From Methyloversatilis discipulorum (GTDB taxonomy: Bacteria > Pseudomonadota > Gammaproteobacteria > Burkholderiales > Rhodocyclaceae): DNA of 64,000 nucleotides. Below the pieces are notes generated by a model, which searched no databases, was not told the origin of the DNA, and saw nothing but the letters and a program-made list of their open reading frames with translations. The number at the start of each line of letters is the position of its first letter. Positions within the stretch are counted from its first letter, which is position 1. The position numbers and the translations under genes are program-made. Where the stretch lies: NCBI RefSeq assembly GCF_000385375.1, contig NZ_ARVV01000001.1:3410001-3474000 (forward strand), read 5' to 3'. This document shows positions 53,382 through 64,000 of the stretch, piece by piece.

Positions 53382-53460
53382 GGCGGGACGGCGAAGGAAC
53401 CGCCGAATTCTAGCAAAGCCGCGGCCACTGCCACGGCCTCTCCGTCACCGCCGCCCGGTT

Positions 53461-54702
53461 TCAGCGGCACCAGGACGGCCGGCGGGGCTCAGGTCGCTCG
53501 GTCTGGCACTGCCACTGGACCGCGCCGCTGACGTCATCCAGCGAGGGCACGAAGGCCAGCGCGTCGTCCTGGCCGCTGGGCCGGCCCAGCGGCGTCACGA
53601 TTACTGTACCGCCCTCGCGCATGTCCACGCTTGCCACCGCCTGCAGCGCCTGTACCGCCGGCACGCGGTCGAGCGCGGACAACAGGGTGTTCGCCTGTTC
53701 CAGCGTCGCCGCCTCGGTCTGCAAATGCTGCAGCAGCGTGCCGGCGGCCGCATCGACCTGTGCCAGACGGGCGCGCTTCACGTAGTCCTCGTACTGCGGA
53801 ATGGCGATGGCAGCCAATACGCCGATGATCGCGACCAGCATGATCAGGCCCCCGCCGCCGCCAATCCCGGGAAAGCGCGGCACGAACAGCGCAAGCAGCT
53901 TGGCGCGCAGGCTGCGTCGCGGCACCCGCAGTTCGCGGCCGGACGACAGCGCGCGCAGCGCCAGCATGCGCTTGGACAGCCAGGGGTAGTCCGAGGTCAG
54001 CTCGTTGAACGACATCCAGAAGCCACCGCTTTCGGCGCTCTGACCGATGAAGGTGTCGCTGTTCAGCGTCATCCACCGGCGCGATCCACCCACCACGACC
54101 GCCAGCGCGCGTTCGGCATCCTCCGGCTTCGGGCACAGCGCAAGACCATAACGGTCGCAGGTGTATTCCTGGGCGCGGCGGTAGGCGGCACCGATCAAGG
54201 GCAGGAAGGCCGACGGCCAGAGAAAGACCGAACGCAGCAGGCCGGTGTGCTTGCGGTGGATGTGCGCCAGTTCGTGTCCGATGTAGAAATCCAGTGAATC
54301 CGGACGCTCCTCCAGCGCATCGACGATGGGCGAGAACAGCACGACGTAGTGGCGACCCAGGAATTTGGCCGCCAGCGCGTTCAGGATGCCGTCGGACTGG
54401 ATCAGGTAGCACTCGGGCAGTTCGCGTATGCCCAGCCGCTCGCAGGCGCTGACGATGCGCGCGTGCAGGTCCGGAAACTGGTCCGGTCCGATGCGCGCTC
54501 CGTTGCCTTTCAGGTGGGTGATGAACCAGGAAAAGCCGAACAGGTAGAACAGTCCGCCGAACAGCAGGTACACCAGCACGAGGCCGAAGGTGGCGACCAG
54601 GATGAGCACCCACAGCACTGCGGACAGCACGGCGTGAATTCGGAACAGCGTGTTCTCGCGCGGATAGGGCGCAACGGTCAGTATCTGCATGTCTGTTGTC
54701 AT
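53461..54702 (-). CDS. M48 peptidase fused to a pilin-like C-terminal segment
   Basis: 413 residues. Two N-terminal membrane helices (about 20-60), zinc site HELAH (143-147) with Glu179 in [11 protein letters not shown], then, after a linker, a type IV pilin-like hydrophobic helix (residues 285-303, [30 protein letters not shown] region) continuing into a helical segment and a small globular tail. The prepilin glycine-phenylalanine cleavage site is replaced by a run of glycines (IGGGGGL), so processing is uncertain. Start at 54702 is chosen; no clear ribosome site. Confidence 0.8.
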   Translation of the reverse strand: MTTDMQILTVAPYPRENTLFRIHAVLSAVLWVLILVATFGLVLVYLLFGGLFYLFGFSWFITHLKGNGARIGPDQFPDLHARIVSACERLGIRELPECYLIQSDGILNALAAKFLGRHYVVLFSPIVDALEERPDSLDFYIGHELAHIHRKHTGLLRSVFLWPSAFLPLIGAAYRRAQEYTCDRYGLALCPKPEDAERALAVVVGGSRRWMTLNSDTFIGQSAESGGFWMSFNELTSDYPWLSKRMLALRALSSGRELRVPRRSLRAKLLALFVPRFPGIGGGGGLIMLVAIIGVLAAIAIPQYEDYVKRARLAQVDAAAGTLLQHLQTEAATLEQANTLLSALDRVPAVQALQAVASVDMREGGTVIVTPLGRPSGQDDALAFVPSLDDVSGAVQWQCQTERPEPRRPSWCR

Positions 54703-54844
54703 CGTTGTTGGAGGGAGACGGCGAGCGGCACGCCAATCAATACGCATGCGCGACGCAAGTGCGTGCAGCCCGACCTGTGCAGCCGCTCGCAATTCGACGG
54801 GAAATGGGGTCTCATACCCGGTTTGCCCTGCCCCCGGCCGGACC

Positions 54845-57685
<2,841 letters not shown>

Positions 57686-57693
57686 CGGCGTCC

Positions 57694-57778
57694 GTGGGAG
57701 CGAGCTTGCTCGCGATTGCGGCCTGTATCGAAGCCAGCGGCACGCAATCGCCGCATCGCGACCAGAGGTCGCTCCCAC
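57694..57778. repeat. REP-like composite element, copy 1 (85 bp)
   Basis: Begins GTGGGAGCGAGCTTGCTCGCGA and ends with the related palindrome TCGCGACC-aga-GGTCGCTCCCAC in inverse orientation, so the whole unit is flanked by GTGGGAG/CTCCCAC. Starts nine bases after the uvrA stop. Confidence 0.88.
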
Positions 57779-57817
57779 CAGAAGCACGCCCGCCTCGTCG
57801 TCGGAGCCCGGCTTCCC

Positions 57818-57902
57818 GTGGGAGCGAGCTTGCTCGCGATTACAGCCTGAATCGAAGACGGCGGCACGCAATCGCCGCATTGCGACCAGAGGTCGCTCCC
57901 AC
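57818..57902. repeat. REP-like composite element, copy 2 (85 bp)
   Basis: Second direct copy of the 85-bp unit, the same length and differing at a small number of positions, 39 bp after copy 1. It ends four bases before the stop codon region of the convergent response regulator gene. Confidence 0.88.
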
Positions 57903-57906
57903 AACC

Positions 57907-58550
<644 letters not shown>

Positions 58551-58554
<4 letters not shown>

Positions 58555-60047
58555 GCCGGTGTTCCTCCGTCTGTCAGTTGCCAGGGCACGACGATGTCGA
58601 CCGCCAGCCCCTGCGGTTCGCGCGCCGACAGCTGCACGCGGCCGCCGAGCGCGATCACCCTTTCCTTCACGCCGATCAGGCCGAAGCCGCCGGATTTGCC
58701 GCGTGGCGCCGGCAGGTCAGGCCCGCGCACGACGCCGTCGTCGCTGACGCGCAGACGGATGTCGTCACTCGCCGTGCGCCGCTCCAGTTGCACGTCGACC
58801 GTCGTCGCACCGGAATGTTTGGCCGCATTGGTCAGGCATTCCTGCACGATGCGGTACAGGTTGATCGCGATGTCATCCGGCACGTCGGCGAAATCGCCGC
58901 TGACCTCAAGGCGATAGCTGCAGCGGCCGCGCGCCTGCGCGTCCCACATGCGCACCAGCTTGTCGAGGCCGGCGATCAGTCCGTACTCGTCGAGCCCGAC
59001 CGGCCGCAGCTGGCGCAGGATGCCGTGCAGCGATTCCATCATGCCGCTGACCGTGCGCAGCACGGTGCGGCCGCTGGCGCGCAGCGCGTCCGGCGCCGGC
59101 TGTGGCCGCCCCGCTTCGTTCACGACACATGCGGCCTCGGCACTGATCGACGCCAGGCTCTGCCCGAACTCGTCGTGCAGTTCGCGCGCCAGCCGCCGGC
59201 GCTCGCCTTCCTGCACGGTGAGCAGCATTTGCGCCAGGCGCTGCTGCTCCCGCGTCTTCTGTTTCAGATTGCCGGCCATCGCGTTGAACACCGAGCCGAT
59301 GCGGTCGAACTCGATCAGTTCGAAGGCCGGCAGCCGCGCGTCCAGATCGCCGCGTTCGAGCTTGCCGAGGCCGTCCAGCACCGCCGCCGCCGGGCGCAGC
59401 GCGCGGCTGATGCTGAAGTAGATCAGCACGTTGAACGCCAGCAGGGCCAGCACCGCCCACATCAGCAGGCGCGTGATCTCGTTCCACACGGCCGCACTTT
59501 CGCGGTCGGCATCGACACGTATCAGGACCTCGCCCATCTTCAGGCCCGGTGCGCGCCCGACGTCGAGGCCGACGCCGTAAGGCTGGTACCACAGCACGCG
59601 CCGCCCGACCTTCACGCCCGGCGATTCACCGCTGTCGGTGGCCGATTCGGCACCCCGGTCGATGCGCCGGTTCAGCGTGTAGCGGATCAGTTCGCGGAAC
59701 CACGCCGGCGCCTCGGCTTCCGCCTGTGGCGGCGGCGCCTGCTGGCAGCTGTTGGCCGACAGCGTGCCTTCGAGGTCGAAGTACTGCACGCACAGCCGGG
59801 TCACTTCGGAAAACTCGGCGAAGCGCGCGAGGTCGGGCTTGCCGATATTCAGTTCGAGCCCGCTCAACTGACGCGACATCTGGTCGGTGATGAGCCGCGA
59901 CACCAGGTCGGCGTTGCGCACCGCCTCGGCCTGCAGCCGCGTCGTCGTGCGCCAGATCAGGCCGGCCGACGCGAGCACGCCGATGGCCACGGCGAGCAGC
60001 GTGATGCGCAGCATCAGCGTCAGTTTCAGGTTGGTGCCGCGCTTCAT
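58551..60047 (-). CDS. NarX/UhpB-type sensor histidine kinase
   Basis: 498 residues: membrane helix 1 (about 10-32), a periplasmic sensor region of roughly 155 residues, helix 2 (about 192-214), HAMP linker, HisKA_3 phospho-acceptor H291 (ARELHDEFGQSLASI) and a HATPase domain (NLYRIVQECLTNAAKHS, GFGLIGVKERV). Partner of the adjacent response regulator. Signal unknown. The ATG at 60047 gives a basic N-terminus before the first helix. Confidence 0.92.
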
Positions 60048-60218
60048 CGCACCGATTCTAGCCGGCTGGCGCGCGGGCATCTTGCCCGCGGCGGCGGCCG
60101 TCAACTGTGCCGATCCTGTTTCGGCGCGACTGGATCTGTTTCCTCCGTGCGGCCGGCTCTAGTGTGGCGACACGATGCGCCCGCGTGCGCATGCCTTCAT
60201 CGCTGCAGGAGATCCGTC

Positions 60219-60416
60219 ATGTCCTCGCCCACCGCCCCGTCCGTGCTGCGCATCGCCACCACCGTGTTCTGGAGCTTCTTCGGCGTGCGCAAGCGCAGCC
60301 GGCACGACGTCGACACGGTGACGCTGAAGCCGCTGCATCTGGTCGCCGGTGCCGTGCTCGGCGCCGCGCTGTTTGTCGGCACGCTGCTGACGGCGGTGCA
60401 TTTCATCACTCGCTGA
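60219..60416 (+). CDS. DUF2970 small membrane protein
   Basis: 65 residues: SVLRIATTVFWSFFGVRKRSRHD followed by one membrane helix (LKPLHLVAGAVLGAALFVGTLLTAVHF). This pattern is the DUF2970 family, common in betaproteobacteria and without known function. Divergent from the kinase gene and nearly abutting the convergent IclR gene. Confidence 0.85.
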   Translation: MSSPTAPSVLRIATTVFWSFFGVRKRSRHDVDTVTLKPLHLVAGAVLGAALFVGTLLTAVHFITR

Positions 60417-60431
60417 GCGGGCGATCTTCGC

Positions 60432-61247
60432 TCAGGCCTCGCCATCCGGCAGCGCGAACAGGCGCTGCGCGATGCGCGCAGCCGCCGCCTCCAGCCGCGC
60501 GCGGCAGGCAGCGCGACCCGACTCGTCCAGCCAGGCGCTGATGAAGGTGGTGCCGATGCCCGCCACCGGGTAGCCCCCGGCGTCGCAGATCGGCACACCC
60601 ATGCCGCTGGTGCTGCGGTCCAACACCATGCCGTCGAAACAGCAGTAGCCGTTGGCCAGCGCGAAGTCGATCGCCGTGCGATGGCGGATTTCGTCGTAGC
60701 GCTCGACGCGGTGGAAGCGCGACAGATTGATGCGCATCACCTCCCACACCTCGTCCGCCGGCAGCCGCGACATCATCGCGATGCAGCTCTGCGTGATGCC
60801 GAAGGCGGTACGCAAGCCGACGTCGCCGCGCCCGACCTGTATCTGCGAGCGCGTGTCGTAGCGGCCGATGCACACGCTGTCCAGCCCGCTGCGGATGTTC
60901 AGGAACACCACCTGGTCCAGTTCCTCGGCCAGCGCGCTCAGTTCGGTCGCTGCCGCGCGCTCGACCGGCTGGCGGCTGATCGCCGAATAGCCGAGCGCCG
61001 CCAGGTCGCGGCCGAGGTTGAAACGCAGCGTCAGCGGGTCGCGCTCGACCCAGCCCATGTCGATCAGCATGTCGAGCACGCGGTGTATGGTCGGCCGCGG
61101 CAGGCCGGTACGCGCGACCAGTTCGGTCAGCAGGCTGCCGCGGCGGGAGCCGCGCGCAATCGTCGTCACCAGCAGCCGCGCGCGGTGCAGGCTGCCTGCC
61201 GGCGCCTCGTCCGCCTCGCCGCGCTGCGCTGAAGCTCGTCCGTTCAT
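60432..61247 (-). CDS. IclR-family transcriptional regulator
   Basis: 271 residues from 61247: N-terminal winged helix (SLLTELVARTGLPRPTIHRVLDML) and the IclR effector-binding domain (TAFGITQSCIAMMSRLPADEV, VCIGRYDTRSQIQVG). The start is uncertain; the frame is open to 61304, but that would run into the palindrome at 61287-61303, so a start at 61247 or 61274 is preferred. It is divergent from a flavin-binding-type gene, its likely target. Confidence 0.88.
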   Translation of the reverse strand: MNGRASAQRGEADEAPAGSLHRARLLVTTIARGSRRGSLLTELVARTGLPRPTIHRVLDMLIDMGWVERDPLTLRFNLGRDLAALGYSAISRQPVERAAATELSALAEELDQVVFLNIRSGLDSVCIGRYDTRSQIQVGRGDVGLRTAFGITQSCIAMMSRLPADEVWEVMRINLSRFHRVERYDEIRHRTAIDFALANGYCCFDGMVLDRSTSGMGVPICDAGGYPVAGIGTTFISAWLDESGRAACRARLEAAAARIAQRLFALPDGEA

Positions 61248-61286
61248 CCGGCCGTCCGCCCCCTGTCCGTTCATCCGCAAAAACCG

Positions 61287-61303
61287 TGTCCGATATGCGG
61301 ACA
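61287..61303. promoter_or_regulatory. 17-bp palindrome, candidate IclR-type operator 1
   Basis: TGTCCG-ATATG-CGGACA, a perfect 6+5+6 inverted repeat next to the IclR gene start. A degenerate third copy (TGTCCG-TTCAT-CCGCAA) is at 61264-61280. Confidence 0.6.
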
Positions 61304-61385
61304 CCTATGTAGGCCCGGCTTATTGCCGCCTGCAGATGCGAACACTAGCATCGGCTCCACACAACAAGACCTCGAACAACCGGTT

Positions 61386-61402
61386 TGTCCGTTCATCGGA
61401 CA
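61386..61402. promoter_or_regulatory. 17-bp palindrome, candidate IclR-type operator 2
   Basis: TGTCCG-TTCAT-CGGACA, same arms and spacing as operator 1 and 99 bp from it, 24 bases before the ATG of the downstream gene. Confidence 0.6.
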
Positions 61403-61425
61403 GCTTTCTTGATTCAGGAGGAGAC

Positions 61426-62091
61426 ATGGCCACGCTCTACGGCGCGCAGCACCGCGCGCTGCAGGAAGAGTTCGACATGCGGCCGCTGGCCGACCGCGTG
61501 CAGCAGTTCATCGTGCATCCGGACATACAGCCCGAACACCAGGGCTTCATCGAGTCGCGCGACTTCTTCTTCCTCACCACGATCGACCATCGGGGGTACC
61601 CGTCCGTGTCGCACAAGGGCGGCAGTCCCGGCTTCGTCCGGGTGGTCGATGGCACGACGCTGGCGTTCCCGAGCTTCGACGGCAACGGCATGTTCCTGTC
61701 GATGGGCAATATCGGCGCCAACCCGAAGGTGGGGATGCTGTTCATCGACTTCGAAACACCGCACCGCGTGCGCGTGCATGGCGACGCCACGGTGAGCCGC
61801 GACGATCCGCTGCTGCATGAAGGCCTGCCTGCCTTCCACGGTGCGGAATTCGTCGTGCGCGTGAAGCTGGCGGAAATCTTCATCAACTGCCCGCGCTACA
61901 TCCACCGCTACCAGCGGGTCGCCGGTGCGCCGCACGTGCCGCAGCCCGGCTGCGAAACGCCGCCTGCGACGTGGAAGCGCATCGACGGCCTGCAGGACGT
62001 GCTGCCCGCGCACGACAGCCAGGTCGCCGCTGCGCAGGGCCTGATCACGCCGGACGAATACGCCGAACTGGTGCAGCAGGGCCGCACCTGA
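61426..62091 (+). CDS. pyridoxamine 5'-phosphate oxidase-family (flavin-binding) protein
   Basis: 221 residues with a split-barrel flavin-binding core: FFFLTTIDHRGYPSVSHKGGSPGFVRVVDGTTLAFPSFDGNGMF and GMLFIDFETPHRVRVHGDA. The longer N- and C-termini are those of the MSMEG_1061/FMN-binding subgroup rather than PdxH. Reaction unknown. A GGAGGAGAC ribosome site precedes the ATG. Probably controlled by the divergent IclR regulator. Confidence 0.82.
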   Translation: MATLYGAQHRALQEEFDMRPLADRVQQFIVHPDIQPEHQGFIESRDFFFLTTIDHRGYPSVSHKGGSPGFVRVVDGTTLAFPSFDGNGMFLSMGNIGANPKVGMLFIDFETPHRVRVHGDATVSRDDPLLHEGLPAFHGAEFVVRVKLAEIFINCPRYIHRYQRVAGAPHVPQPGCETPPATWKRIDGLQDVLPAHDSQVAAAQGLITPDEYAELVQQGRT

Positions 62092-62192
62092 CAGCGCGGC
62101 TACGGCCGCTCCCCCTCCCGCCGCCCGAACGCATGCAGCCCCACCGGGGCCGCAGGGGCGGCTGCACGCCCACGCCTCGAAAGGACACCGCC

Positions 62193-62738
62193 ATGCACGC
62201 ACTGAAGCCCTTCTCCGCCCTGGTCTGCGCCAACGTCATTCTGGCGGTGACGATGACCTTCACGATGCAGACCTTCCCGCTGCCGATGTGGCCGATGGTG
62301 ATCGCCTGGGCCTGCTTCTTCCACCTCGGCGGCGGCGACCGGCCGCCGGCCGCACTGGCGGCGGTGCTGGCGCACGCGGTGTTCGGCGTGTTCGCCGGCT
62401 GGCTGGCGGCGCTGGCCATCCTGTTCAACCCGACGGCACTGCCCGGCACCGTATGGGTACCGCTGGTGGTCGGTGCCGCGGTCGGTGTCATGAGCCTGGC
62501 CTCCGGCTGGCCGCGGCTGGCGGTGCTGCCGGTCTGCGTCTATGGCTTCGCCGCGAACTGGGCCTATCTCGACGTGCCCGGTCGCTTCGACGCCACGGTG
62601 CTCACCACACTGCGTGCCGACAACGTCATCGTCGCGCTGCCGCTGGCGCTGCTGATCGGCTGCCTGTTCGGCTGGGCCAACGCCCGGCTGATCGCGCAAC
62701 TGAGCGCACCCGACACGCGGACGCGCAGCGCCGGCTGA
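62193..62738 (+). CDS. DUF1097 family membrane protein
   Basis: 181 residues, about five to six hydrophobic helices (LVCANVILAVTMTFTMQTF, AAVLAHAVFGVFAGWLAAL, VIVALPLALLIGCLFGWAN). Resembles DUF1097/YcdZ inner-membrane proteins of unknown function. AAAGGA precedes the ATG. May be co-transcribed with the upstream flavoprotein-like gene (101-base gap). Confidence 0.7.
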   Translation: MHALKPFSALVCANVILAVTMTFTMQTFPLPMWPMVIAWACFFHLGGGDRPPAALAAVLAHAVFGVFAGWLAALAILFNPTALPGTVWVPLVVGAAVGVMSLASGWPRLAVLPVCVYGFAANWAYLDVPGRFDATVLTTLRADNVIVALPLALLIGCLFGWANARLIAQLSAPDTRTRSAG

Positions 62739-62854
62739 GCCCTCGTCCACGCACACAGGGCAACTTGCCCGTCGCCTCCTGCCTAGACTGCGCCGCAGTC
62801 GGTGCACGATCAGCGCCCCCGCCTCCACTATCGATTCCGCATCCGGGAGACAGC

Positions 62855-63877
62855 ATGAACAGGGAAGAACATCTGCAGGACTGGCGCGACGCCGCGCTGC
62901 GCGTCGAAACCGAAGTACGCAAGGCCGTGATCGGCCAGGACAGCGTGGTGCGGCTGATCAACGTCGCGCTGTTCGCCCGCGGCCACGTGCTGCTGGAAGG
63001 TGACGTCGGCGTCGGCAAGACCACCGTGCTGCGCGCCTTCGCCCGCGCCATCGGCGGCGACTTCGAGCGCGTCGAGGGTACGGTCGACCTGATGCCGAAC
63101 GACCTCGTCTATCACACCTATGTCGATGCCGACGGCAAGCCGCGCATCGAACCCGGTCCGCTGCTGCGTCACGGCGAACGCCTCACCACCTTCTTCTTCA
63201 ACGAAATCAACCGCGCCCGCCCGCAGGTGCAGTCGCTGCTGCTGCGCGCAATGGCCGAGCGCACGGTGTCGGCCTTCAACCGCGAATACAGCTTCCCGCA
63301 CATGACGGTGTTCGCCGACCGCAACAAGGTCGAGAAGGAAGAAACCTTCGAGCTGGCTTCCGCCGCGCGCGACCGCTTCATGTTCGAACTGCGCATGGAA
63401 ACGCCCCGCGATCCGGCAGTGCGCCGCGCGCTGGTGTTCGACACCGCCTTCCACGACGTCGACGCGCTGATCGACCAGGTCGCGCCAGGCATCCTCGACT
63501 GGCAGTCGCTGAACTCGATGGCCGCCGCGATCCAGCGCAGCGTGGTGGCGAGCGAAGCGCTCGAGCGCTATGTGATGGACCTGTGGGACGCCAGCCAGAA
63601 TCCGGCCGCGTTCGACGTGCGCATCGACGGCGTCGACATGAAGAAACTCATCCTCGCTGGCGCCAGCCCGCGTGGCATGAGCGCCATGCTGCGCGCCGCG
63701 CGCGTCGTCGCCTGGATGGCCGGCCGCACCCATCTCGTGCCGGACGACGTGCAGGCCATCCTGCCGTCGACGCTGGGCCACCGCGTGTTCTTCACACCGG
63801 TCTATGAAATGCGCCGCGCGCAGATCGCCGACGCGCTGGTCGCGCAGATCATCGAGAAGGTCGCCACGCCGCGATGA
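62855..63877 (+). CDS. MoxR-family AAA ATPase
   Basis: 340 residues: Walker A EGDVGVGKTT, Walker B FFFNEINRARPQVQSLLLRAM, and sensor/arginine-finger region AARDRFMFEL. MoxR ATPases act as chaperones with adjacent DUF58/VWA proteins, and a DUF58-type gene overlaps its stop here. Confidence 0.9.
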   Translation: MNREEHLQDWRDAALRVETEVRKAVIGQDSVVRLINVALFARGHVLLEGDVGVGKTTVLRAFARAIGGDFERVEGTVDLMPNDLVYHTYVDADGKPRIEPGPLLRHGERLTTFFFNEINRARPQVQSLLLRAMAERTVSAFNREYSFPHMTVFADRNKVEKEETFELASAARDRFMFELRMETPRDPAVRRALVFDTAFHDVDALIDQVAPGILDWQSLNSMAAAIQRSVVASEALERYVMDLWDASQNPAAFDVRIDGVDMKKLILAGASPRGMSAMLRAARVVAWMAGRTHLVPDDVQAILPSTLGHRVFFTPVYEMRRAQIADALVAQIIEKVATPR

Positions 63878-64000
63878 GTGCCGCCGACGAGCTGCACGAA
63901 TTCCACTACCGCCTGCCACAGCGCGCCGCCGGTCAACGGCCCGGCTCGCACCCGGGCAGCAGCCTGGGCGCCGGCCAGGAATTCGTGTCGCACATGAGTC
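63874..64000 (+). CDS. DUF58-type protein, partial
   Basis: The ATG overlaps the MoxR gene stop by four bases. The first 42 residues (HEFHYRLPQRAAGQRPGSHPG) are like the N-terminus of DUF58 proteins partnered with MoxR; the frame is open to the right edge. Family assignment rests mostly on context. Confidence 0.65.
   Translation, partial: MSAADELHEFHYRLPQRAAGQRPGSHPGSSLGAGQEFVSHMS

Noticed and set aside
60072..60090. CGCGGGC-ATCTT-GCCCGCG hairpin upstream of the sensor kinase gene
   Set aside because: Perfect stem but no U-run and no gene ending into it; could be chance in GC-rich DNA.

Overview
This GC-rich window carries a nearly complete photosynthesis gene cluster of a purple-type (type II reaction centre) proteobacterium. 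Gene order and content are those of betaproteobacterial clusters of the Rubrivivax type: acsF sits inside the puh operon, pufBALMC is downstream of bchCXYZ, and pufC encodes a tetrahaem cytochrome. Only the oxygen-dependent cyclase (acsF) is present here; no bchE, pufX, pufQ, crtA or puc genes were found. This fits an aerobic or oxygen-tolerant anoxygenic phototroph, but genes outside the window cannot be excluded. Genus is not assignable from sequence reading alone.

Layout. (1) 1-5007: end of a DUF808 protein, a small membrane protein, a haem oxygenase, a bacteriophytochrome lacking a clear kinase, and a PpsR-like protein that has lost its DNA-binding domain. (2) 5266-11758, minus strand: ppaA-ppsR-bchG-PucC-family-bchP-tspO. 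(3) 12151-26265, plus strand: bchF-N-B-H-L-M-lhaA-puhA-B-C-acsF-puhE, many genes joined by stop/start overlaps. (4) 26608-38039, minus strand: a CBS-domain gene, then read leftward from crtE: crtE-crtF-bchC-X-Y-Z-pufB-A-L-M-C. (5) 38181-41714: crtD-crtC and bchO (plus strand), with a small membrane protein between them on the minus strand. (6) 41725-47158, minus strand: bchI-bchD-crtI-crtB. (7) 47277-64000: general genes (TRIC channel, two M48 peptidases, a second CBS protein, DMT exporter, ssb, MFS, uvrA, a NarL-type two-component pair, IclR regulator with a flavin/PPOX-type protein, DUF1097, MoxR-DUF58).

Regulation. Palindromes matching the CrtJ/PpsR target TGT-N12-ACA overlap predicted promoters of bchC, crtD/crtE and bchI; near matches occur at bchF/ppaA and bchG. 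At bchC and crtD the paired palindromes are exactly 8 bp apart, the spacing known for cooperative CrtJ binding. Repressor (PpsR), cobalamin-type antirepressor (PpaA), TspO, and a biliverdin photoreceptor with its haem oxygenase are all encoded at the left edge. The most novel feature is the bacteriophytochrome gene coupled to a cysteine-free PpsR paralogue without a helix-turn-helix: a candidate light-controlled antirepressor or adaptor that would act through the full-length PpsR encoded 4.3 kb away.

Two clusters of REP-like palindromes lie exactly between convergent gene pairs (puhE/CBS and uvrA/response regulator). No tRNA, rRNA, insertion sequence or CRISPR array was seen.
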